Virus record (IMG/VR): IMGVR_UViG_3300025151_000129
Location: 1 to 36,012 of that record
Strand: one strand, 5' to 3'
Source: a virus
Length of the DNA stretch: 36,012 nucleotides
Shown here: positions 6,006-18,000 of the stretch, in pieces
How the letters are laid out: every line of letters begins with the position of its first letter
How positions within the stretch are numbered: position 1 is the stretch's first letter
Translations under genes and position numbers: made by a program
The notes under the pieces: generated by a model
Seen by the model: the letters and a program-made list of their open reading frames with translations, nothing else
Database searches by the model: none
What the model was told of the DNA's origin: nothing

Positions 6006-9000
6006 ATGAAAGATTCATACCTTGAAACAAGGATCAAAGTTCAAGACATTTTAGGAAATCAACTTCCTAGATTTATTGTAGACGAAAGTCCAAAAACAGT
6101 AGATTTTTTAAAACAATATTATATTTCCCAAGAATATCAAAGTGGTCCTGTTGATATTGCAGAAAATTTAGATCAGTATTTGAATCTTGATACTTTAGTA
6201 TCAGAAGTTATAGTTGGTGTAACTACCCTGTCTTCTGATATATCATCGACAGAAACTACAATAACAGTCAGTAGTGGAACTAAAGGATATCCTGATGAAT
6301 ATGGATTATTAAAAATAGATGATGAGATTATTACGTACACCGGAATAACATCAACAAGTTTTACTGGTTGTATTCGTGGATTTAGTGGCATTACCGATTA
6401 TCATCAAGATTTAAATCAAGAAGAGTTAGTATTTTCTTCATCATCTGCGGCATCACATAGTGGCGGATCTTCAATTACAAATCTTAGTTCATTATTTTTA
6501 AAAGATTTTTACAATAAATTTAAATTTACATTTGCGCCAGGATTAGAAGGTAAAGATTTTATATCTTCTTTGAATGTAGGGAATTTCTTAAAAGAGATAA
6601 AATCATTTTATATTTCTAAAGGCACAAACGAATCCTTTAGAATTTTATATAATGTTCTTTATGGTAGAGAACCAAAAGTAATAAATTTAGAAGAACTAAT
6701 ACTCAAACCTTCTTCTGCAAAATTCAAAAGAAGACAAGTTGCCTTAGCCAGATTGATATCTGGAAATCCTTTAAAGATAAAGGGTCAATCAATATTTAAG
6801 GATAATTCTTCTAGTGAAGCATCAGTATCTGATATACAAGCAGTTGTAACTGATAATGAAGTTTTATATCAAATTGACCTGTTTATTGGATATGATGAAA
6901 TTTCTGACATCAAAGGTATATTTAAAATTACACCAAATAGTAAATCTGTTGAGGAATCTGCCGCTGGTTCAAAGGTAATAACAGTAGATTCTACACTAGG
7001 TTTTTCTGATAGTGGAACAATAGTTTCTGGAAATAATACTATTACTTATACTGATAAAACCATTAATCAATTTTTAGGTTGCACGGGAATAGAAAGCACA
7101 ATTGAAAAAAGTGATATTGTAAGAAGTAATGAATTGTATTTTGGGTATGAAGATGGAGATACCAGTAAAAGGGTAGATTTAATTTTTGTTGGTGTATTAA
7201 ATGACTTTGTTCAAGATGGTAATTTGGATATTGATGAAGGAGATGTATTAAAAATAAAAAATTATGGTATAAAAATTGAAAATCCAGAGAGTAACAAAAG
7301 TAAAAAAGAAATTTTTTCAAATTCTTGGATATACAATACTAGTTCGACCTATCAAATTACATCCTTTAACAATCAAACCATTCAATTAAGTAGTTTAATT
7401 GATCGTTCGAGTCTTAAAAAAGGAGATAATATTGAAATTATTGATAGATTTACAAAAAATAGAATATTTCCTACTAACAATAACGATCAATATCCGATTA
7501 TTACTGCAATAGATATACAAAATAATAGTGTAATTTTAGATAATTTTGCTTTCAGTCCCGATGACGCTAAAAATTATAATTTAAGAAGAGTTCTTAATAA
7601 AGCAAAAACAGAATCAGAAAAAACATTATTGAAATATGGAAATTCTGTAATTACTTCTGATGTTCAAAATGTTTATTTTGATGACATCAACAAAGATTTT
7701 TATGTTGCCTCAAATTCATTACCATCTGAAGTTAATGATAGCGAAGTTAGTGGTAGCAATGAATATAGGGAAAATTTGAGTGTTGAGGTGGTTCAGGAAT
7801 CATTATCAAGTGCTATTGCAAATGACCCACCAGAAGAAGAGGATAATTTACGTGAGCGTAATGATGATGAAAAATACACACAAATTAAATTTACTTCAAA
7901 CCCAATAAAATTTAGAACCGGAGATAAAGTATTATATTCCCCTAAAGGAGAAGGAGATCCTTTATTGGGTTTGACCGAGGGTATATATTATGTTAAGAAG
8001 ATATCTTCAAATACGATTGAATTGTATTCTTCTTTACCAGCAATTGATGTAGGTAGAAAATTAGGATTTTTAGCACCAATTTCAAATGATTTGGGTCATG
8101 TTTTCACACTATACTCTCAAAGAACTAATATTATTGATTCTCAAAAATTATTAAAAAAATTCCCATTAGTTTCAAATTTGAATAAAAATCCATCCCCCAC
8201 AAACCATGGTGGAATAGGAATGTTGATAAATGGTGTTGAAATTGATAGTTACAAATCATTAGATAAAGTTTATTACGGAAAACTCAATAGTATTGACGTT
8301 TTAAATGGTGGAGAAGATTTTGATGTTACAAATCCTCCTGAACTGGTGGTATCCGAGAGTTCTGGAACAAGAGCTCTTGCTCAACCAGTATTAAAAGGAA
8401 CAGTCACAGATATTTTAATTGATGAGTTTAATTACAATGTTAATCAAGTAGTTTCTATAGGAGTTACCGGAGGTAATGGGACAAGCATATCTGTTGTTCC
8501 TATCACACAAAAAAGATTTGTAGAACTTCCATTTGATGCCAGATCTGATAGTAATGGGGGTAAAATTACATTATCAAATAATAGAATTTTATTTGATGAC
8601 GATCACGGTTTAGATGATGGTCAAGAGGTAGTTTATGATTCAAATTTAAATAATCCTTTAGGAGTTGGTGCAGGTTCTTCAACGTTAGTGAGTGATGGAA
8701 GATATTTTGCTAAAGTTTTAAACAATAAAACAATAAAACTTTTTCCAACTCTTTCTGATTTAAATGGTAATACTAATGAAATCAACTTTAATGGAACTAA
8801 CACATCTGGTGTTCATAAAATTAAAGTAGGACCTTATAACTTATTAAGACAAATTAATGTATTGGATGGTGGAGTATTTTACAACAATAAATTACAAGTT
8901 TCTCCTTCGGGAATATCGACAATTACGAATACAATTAATTTCAACAATCATGGATTTAATAGTGGTGAAATAGTAGAGTATTCGTCATCCGGAACAACGA

Positions 9001-12000
9001 TCACAAATTTAAACATTAATAATCAATACTATGTTTTAAAGATAAATGATAATTCTTTTAGAGTATGTGATGCTGGCATTGGAGGAACAGTGTCAACAAA
9101 TTATGATAAGAAAAATTATATTGAATTTGATAATACCGGAACAGGATATCAAACATTTAAGTATCCTGATATAAAAGCTTTTGCAAATGTTGTAACTGTT
9201 GGATTAGGCACAACTAGTACACAATCTATTACTTTAACTCCTGTTGTTAAAGGATCAATAGATAGAGTTCATTTATATGAGGCAGGAACAAAATATGGAT
9301 CTACAATAAAAAACTATGAAAGAAAACCAACAATAAGTGTAAAGAATGGTAGAGATGCCAGAGTTAGACCAATTATTGTAGGTGGACAAGTTCAAAGAGT
9401 TAATGTTGAATACGGTGGTGCAGAGTATTACTCTATTCCCAATTTAAATATTATTGATCCTACCAATTCTGGAACTGGTTGTGTCTTACGTCCAGTTATA
9501 GAAAATCAACGATTAGTTGAGGTAAAGGTTATTAATGCCGGAGCAGGATATTCGGAGACACAATCTTTTATAGATGTTACTTCTTCAGGTAAAAATCAAG
9601 TATTTGATTCTAATGTTAGATCTTTAACTGTGATAAATGGAGGTAATTTTGATGTTGATAATAATCTAATTTTTGATAGTAAAGTACTTTCAGAAAACAA
9701 AAAAGAAACAGCATTAAATTATTCTGTTCTCAACTATGAAGACAATATTTTCTTAGATAATTCAAGTAAAATATCTGGAATTATTGGGTGGGCATATGAT
9801 GGAAATCCAATTTATGGACCTTATGGATCTAAAGATCCCAATGAATTTAGTGTTGCAGAAATTTTAACATCAGGATACACCAAGAATAGTAATTTAGTAG
9901 AAGATCGTCCCTCTACAAGTATATTCCCAGAAGGATTTTTTGTTGAAGATTATACATACGACAATAGTGGGGATTTAGATGAATATAATGGTAGATTTGA
10001 GAAAAACAGTGATTTTCCTAATGGAGTATATGCATATCATGCATTATTAGATGGAAACGGAAAAGGAGTATTTCCTTATTTCATCGGCGACAAATATTAT
10101 TCATCTCCAGAAAAAGAAAACTTCAATGATATTGATCAAACATTTGATTTCAATAATTCAAATTTAAAGAGAAATACTTTTCCATATAAATTATTTGATT
10201 CTTCATCTGAGAATAATTTTATTAGAAATAATATAGAAAAAGAACATAGAATTGAAATAGTATCTACATCGTCAGGTTCAATAGAATCTTTTAATATTAA
10301 TGATGGAGGAACTGGATACAAAGTAAATCAAATTTTAAAATTTGACAATTCAAGCACTAATGGATCCGGAGTATCTGCAAAGATTTTTGCTGTAAAAGGA
10401 AAAGATATAGTAGATGTAACAACGACAGAGACTAATATTACAAATGCTATTTCATCCAATGAAGGCGGAAAAATAAGAGTTTCTGTATCAACAAGTCATC
10501 CTTTCAACGATAATGATATCATTTCTTTTAGTGGAATATCATCAACATCTGTTGCAGATCTTCAAGTATTTTCAAAAATAAATGTTCTTCCTTTATCAAA
10601 TACTAGATGTTTATCAACAGTATCTTCAGTTTCTGATGTAAGTACACCCATATCTTCAGATATTTTAGTTTCCTTTATACCATCATATGTTTCTGCAGAT
10701 AGTGTAGTGTCAATAGGAACAGAAACTTGTACGGTATTGAATGCTTATCAGGACAGTAACATTCTTACGGTACAAAGAACTCTTACAGGACTTGAACATC
10801 CAAAGGGAACTATTTTATCATATACCCAAAAAGATTTTACCGTTGATGTTGATATTCCAACATCGTTATTTGGTATTGATGATTCTAAAGTTAATGAAAA
10901 GGTTTATTTCAATCCATCTCAATCTGTAGGAATTGGAACTACTGTAGGAACTACGAATAAAGTTTCTTTTACTCGGGCAGGTACACCAATAACACGTAAT
11001 ATTCCTGTTCAAGAAATTTATTTAGAAAATCATCCATTTACAACTAATCAAAAAATTGTTTATGAGGGTCCTAATAGTGCTATTGAAGTTAAAATATCTC
11101 CTAGTGATTCCTCTAATATAAATTTAGAAAACTTTTCTACATTGTATGCCGTAAAAACTAGTGCAAATACTATTGGAATAAAAACTGGAATTCAAACATC
11201 AAATTTATATTTTATTGAGGCTGATGATAAAATTAATGCATCTTTTAGAACAGATTATGATCAAATAACGGTAGATTTGAAAAAAATTAACTCGGTGGTT
11301 TCTGTTTCAACTTCTCATGGAATGAATACAGGTGACACCGTAATATTAGATCATAAATCTAATTTATCAAAGACCGTTACCTTAAAAAGAGATTCTGAAG
11401 ATGGTTTTATTTTAGTTAATCCAGATAATGTTGATTCTTTTACAACAGCATCTAATATTTTAACCTTGACATCTCATGAGTTCAAGACAGGAGACAAAGT
11501 AAAATATTCCACAACAGGAACACCTCCTACAGGATTGACAAATGATTCATACTATTATGTTTATGTTGATGGTGTAGACACAATACAGTTATGTGAAACT
11601 TATGTTGATGCGGTTGAAGTTCCATCTAACGCGGTTACATTTTCTTCAACAGGATCTGGAACGCATACAATATCCTTAGTTAATTCTCAAATTTCATTAA
11701 CAAGAAATGATAATTTAGTATTTGACACATCAGATTCTTCACTATCCGAATATACTCTTAGACTTTTTTATGATCAAGAATTTGATAATGAATTTGTATC
11801 GACCGGATCAACTTCTTCATTCTCTGTAACAGGTATTGGATCTACTGTAACAACATTAACTTATAGTGATTCTTTACCTGATAAATTATACTATGCTTTA
11901 GAAAAGTCTGGACACATTAGCACGGCAGATTTTGATGTCAAGAATTATTCTGAAATAAAATTCTTTGATAGTGGATATGATGGTGAATTTATTATTACTG

Positions 12001-15000
12001 GTGCAGGAACAACTACCTTTACAATAAATCCTCCATCTGTAGAAAGATTATCATATACTAAATCTCAAACTGATACCTTTGAATATGAAACTACATCAAC
12101 ATCTGCTGTTGGTCCGGTTTCTAGGATAACATTAATGTCTGGTGGATCAGATTATAAAAAATCTCCAATCTTTGTTGGGGTTGGAACTACAACATCAACA
12201 AATGCACTAATTATTCCATCTTCAAAAGAAATAGGGAATGTTAAAAACATTAGATCCATATCCAATTCATTTGAATATCTTTTTGATAGAACATTAAGAC
12301 CAGAAGCATTAATTCCACAGAAAGTTGAGTTTTTAGATTCTAATACAATTGATACTATAACTGTTACTAATAATGGTAGTAACTATATTAATAATCCTGA
12401 TGTAATTATTATTGATAGTAATACAAACAACATTATTAATTCTGGATTTTTGACTTCAGAAATAAATTCTGGAGAATTAATAGGTGTCAATGTCATTACA
12501 GAACCAGTTGGACTTCCTGAAAAAGAAATCACCATAAGAACAATTAATAATGATAATGGTGTTGCCATTACTGGTGTCACCACAGACTCTAATACTAGAT
12601 TTAAGTGTACCATACAAACACCATTATCTGGATTTAGTAAAAAACCTTTTGAACAGGGAGATGAGGTATACATTGAGGGTATAACTGCTTCTTCAGGACT
12701 TGGATTTAATTCTGAAGATTATGGATATAGATTTTTTGAAGTTGTTAATGTAGAGACGGACTCTGGTAGTAATGTAATTACTTTTGATTTTACTGGAATA
12801 TCAACAAATATCGGTGTTCCTGGAACTGCATCAAATTATGGTAGATTAATACCAAAAACTGATTATCCACAATTTAGCACCACATATAAAACATCTTTAT
12901 TTACGATTGGTGAAAATATACTCTGTAATGGAATAATCACAGATCTTGAAGTTGTTGAAAGTAAAACAAACTATTTAAAAATTATTGGTAGATATGTAAT
13001 ATCTTCTGGAGATAATATTGAGGGTTCTATATCCAAAAATACTGCTAAGGTTTCAAAAATTACAGATAATAAAGGAACATTTACAATTGACTTTTCCGAT
13101 AAAGTAGAATTTGGATGGGATGATGATACGGGGAAAACAAATACAAGTGTTCAGGTAATTCCTGATAATGATTATTATCAAAATTTATCATATTCTGTCA
13201 AGAGTCCAGTTACTTGGAAAGAGTCTGTAAATACTACAAATAATTTAGTTCACACTATTGGACTTAAAAACTTTGCCGATACTGAAGTTGAAACTAGTTC
13301 TAGTGTGTCTATTGGAGGAACTAGTGCATCTGTAGTTATTGTTGATGTTATTGACAAACTAAGAGCTGATACAATTTATAATTTTGATAATGCAAGAGAT
13401 GTTGATGTTGCAGATGGAAAATCAAGATTTATTGAACTTGAAAATACAAGATTAACTGATTATATTAATTGTAAAACAAATAATGCACTGACCATTGATA
13501 ATATTAATCAACAATTCTCTAATTTGGAAGATTCTCCAGATGAATTTTTAAATATTGATAATATTGATGGTTCTTCTAGATTTGATACTTATTTGGTCAA
13601 ATTGAATAGCTTCCCAAGAAATAAAAATCAAGCTCAATTATCAGAAATTGTATTATTGAGTAGTGGTGATAGTTCGGATAACATTTTAATAAACAAATTG
13701 GAATTAATAAATTCTGGCGATGGTGCTATTACTTCTGTTGATGAATTATATGGATCTTATCAAATTCAATTACATGAAGATGGTGAAAACTATTTTAGAT
13801 TTGTTCCAAATGATCCATATGATGTTGATTATGATCTTAAATTCATAAAAACATCATTTGGTTCATCCGCAGGTATTGGATCTACTACTTTTGGATCTAC
13901 AACACTAAGAACTTTTACGGCATCAGTGTTTCCTGATACAACTCAGGTAACAGGATATGATATCAATCAATATAATGCACTATATGTCAACACAAAAGTA
14001 GAAGATCTTATTACACATGAAATGAATTACGTCGAAACTTATGTTACCCATGATGGAACTGATACTAAATTAAGTGAGAGTTTTGTCGGATCTACTTTAG
14101 AAACTAACCCTCAAATTGGATTTTCTACAGCATCTATTTCTGGTAGCACTTTAATACTTGGATATGAAAATCCGGCAGGTAATAATAAAATTAGAATAAG
14201 TCAAAAAATTGTTGGCATTGGAACTACTGGATCAGGAAATGGTGAATATCGTTACTCTATTGGTTCTGAACAAATTGCCGGTGCAGAAAGAAGTGCGGTA
14301 TATCAATCTATAAATCAAGTTGGTATAGGGACCACAACTATTGTTGAATTAGATTCAAGTTTATTTGATGCTGCAAAATCTATTGTTTATGTTCAATCAA
14401 ATAATTTTAGTGCTTTGCATCAGTTAACAGTATTGCACGATGATACCAATGGATATATTCAGCAAGCACCATTCTTAACTAATGATGATGTTGTTCCTAT
14501 CACTGGATTAGGTACATTTGGTGTTGAATTTTCTCCTTCCGGAAATCTTACTGTTAAATTCCATCCAGAAGATTCAGTTGGTGTAACTACTGTAAATATT
14601 TTCAATCAGGCAATATATAAAATCTTAGATCTTGAAAATACATATCCAAGTTTGGATTATGGCAGAGTATCTGAAAGTGTGTCTAATGCTTCTTATAATG
14701 CCGTAAATGGTGCTAGAATTAATAAAAAAGACTTTGACTTAAAGTATCAAAATACTCCTATATTTTCTAAATCATTTAATCCATCCAGTGTTATAACGGC
14801 AGGAACAGGAAAGAGTGTTTTTAACATTGAAGATCATTTCTTCAGACCCGGAGAAGAATTGATTTATACTCCAAATTCAACGATTGTTGGAGTTGGATCT
14901 ACACCTATGATGTATGAAGATGATGCCGGAAATGTGGGTGTCTTGACATCAAGAGTATTTGCCATTCGCGTAACAAAAGATAGTTTTGGAATTTCTACAA

Positions 15001-18000
15001 CTAAAACCAAAGCAAATGCAGGAATTGGTGTTACCATAACATCATTTGGTGAAGGTAATGCCCATATATTTGAAATGGCAAAATCAAATGAAAAATCAGT
15101 AATATCTATTGACGGAATAATTCAATCTCCAATTAATGATATTCAAGTAAGTCATACTTTAGAAAATAATCCTGGTTCAGGTATTGGAACGACTACAACT
15201 TTATTCAGTTTGAGTGGAATATCCACAATAAAAGTCGATACTATATTGAAAGTTGAAGATGAATATATGAGAATTCTTAGCGTTGGTATAGGAACTTCAA
15301 CTTCAGGTCCTATCACTGTTGGTGTAGGAACTTACAATTTAGTAGAGGTCACTAGAGGATTTGTTGGAAGTTCTGCAACATCACATGCAAATGGTGTATC
15401 CGCCAATCTTTTTCAAGGATCATTCAATATTGTTAACAGTAAAATACATTTTGCCGAAGCTCCCAGAGGAAATCCTCAACAAACCACTCTTGAAACTGGA
15501 TTGCCATTCCCAAGATCTACTTTCAATGGAAGAGTATTTTTGAGAAATAGTTATGATACAAATATCATTTATGATGATATTTCAAAAGATTTTACTGGAA
15601 TTACATCAGAATTTATTCTTAAGAAAAATAGTGCTAATACAGTGGGTATTGGTACTAGTGGTGGTAATGGAATTGTATTAGTAAATGGAATTTATCAAAC
15701 ACCAATAACTGAAAATAATCGTGATGGAAATTATAAAATTATAGAAGATATAAATGCCGGAATAACGACAATTAGATTCACTGGAATTACTGTAGAAAAT
15801 ACAGAACAACTTGCAATATCTGATACTGATGTTAATAGAAATGAATTACCTAGAGGTGGGGTTCCTGTAACTTTAGGTTCAACAGGAGGACTGGGATATG
15901 CTCCTCTTGTTCCAGCAAATGTAATACCGTTTCTTGATGGTAATGGTGCAATAACAAGCATAATTGGTGTTGCCACAGCAAAACCTGATTTGGGAATTAA
16001 TACAGCGTCTTATGATAAGACAACTGGTATTTTATCAGTTACTACAAATACAAATCATGATTTTAATTTTGGAACAGATTTTGTTAAATTAGAAGGATTA
16101 GAATTTTCTTGTCCTGGTGGATCTGGAATTACAACAACAATTTTCCCAGATACTGCAACTAAAGTTTTTGCCATAACAAAAGTTGTATCACCAACTATTT
16201 TTGAAACTAAAGTAGGAACCAGCACCATTACACACACTTATGTGGGTCAAGGAAGTGCATATCCATATTATCCAGATTTAACATTTGGATCTGGATATAA
16301 TAACATTGTTAGTATTGGTGTTACAGTTTATGATCCATCACAAGATGCTGGTGGTAGTATAGCAACTATAACTGCATCACCAGTTGGGTTTAATACTCAT
16401 ATTTTTGTATCAGCAGTGGATACAGGTTCAATTGCTTTAGCATCTAACCCAACAGATAAAAGAACACCAACTAATGTTTTATATGATCCATTATCTGGAA
16501 TAGCAACATTTGTATTGGGTGAAAATCATCCTTTCTCTGTAGGAGACACCGTTACTATTGCCGATAATTCACTAACGTTTACGTGTGCTCAGGATAGTCA
16601 TCAAACTAATCATTCATATCCAAGGAGCACTGATCCCATGGGATCAAATTCTACAACCTCTATAGGATCAACAGATGACACAACTGTTACATTGAATGTA
16701 GGATCCTCTGCAGCACATGGTGGGGGAAGATTGCAGTTTAATATTGGTGCAGGTGGAACTGGATACAACGATCCTCAAATTTTTGTATCTCCACCATCTT
16801 ATGAAAGTTTAGAGGTAAGAGGGGTTTCTAGATTGGGTGTAGGTAACACCACTGATACTGGAAGTGGATTACTTGTTGATATTGTTATGCAACCATCTTC
16901 AGAATATGCTGGAATTGGAACTTATGAAGTTGGAGAATTTGTTGTTGCAAGATCTGGATTTGGTTTTGAAAGAGGAGATAAATTTGAACCTGTTGGATTG
17001 GTCACAGACTATAGACTGGAGCAAGTAAAAACTCAATTTAGAATGGAGGTTACTGAAGAATTTACTGATAGTTTCTGTATGTGGCAATTTGGTGAAATTG
17101 ATTATATTGACTCAATTAAAGATCTTCAAACGGGTTCTAGAAAAAGATTTCCAATCAAATATAATGATGAATTGTTCAGTATAGAAAAAGATGATGTTTT
17201 ATTTGAAGATGGTGATCTTTCAAACATTATGTTAGTTATAAGAAATCGTGTTGTTCAAGAACCAATATTACATTATTATTTTATTGGTGGCACTTCAATT
17301 GTATTTACTGATGCACCTGAACCACAAGATGATATTCAAATCTTCTTCTATAGAGGAACTAAGGGTGTTGATGAAACAATTGGAGCAGCAACCACAAACG
17401 CTCCTATAAAACCAGGTGATCAAATAATTCTCTCAAGTCCTCTTGGATTAACAACCAGTCAAACGGTAAGAACTTCTTTCAGAATTTCCAACTCTGATAG
17501 TTTAGAAACTAATGTATATTCTGGTGAAGGTATTGATGAAGAAAATTATAAACCAATTACAGTAATTAAACAAAAAAATAATTTTGTTGCCGATGGTGAA
17601 CTTGTTACAAAAGATCGTAAGAGCTTAACGTCAAGAATATTCCCCGTGGCTAAAATTATTGGTGACATTGAAACATCAACAGGAAAGTTTTTTGTTGATA
17701 CTGTAAATTTATTTGATTATGAGAATAATATAAGTCAAGATACGATTTCTGCACGATTGGTTGCCGAAACTTCAAATCCAGTTGCAGCTGCCATAACAGC
17801 AACTGTATCAATTGCGGGAACAATATCAGCACTTACTATTAATGATGGTGGTTCTGGATATAATTCTTCATCACCACCAACAATTAAATTATCAAATCCA
17901 TATGACACATTCGATGTAGATGATGAAGGAAGATCTATAATTAGTAGTATTGGTGTTACTGCTACTGCTACTGCAACAGTCAGTTCTGCTGGAACTGTAA

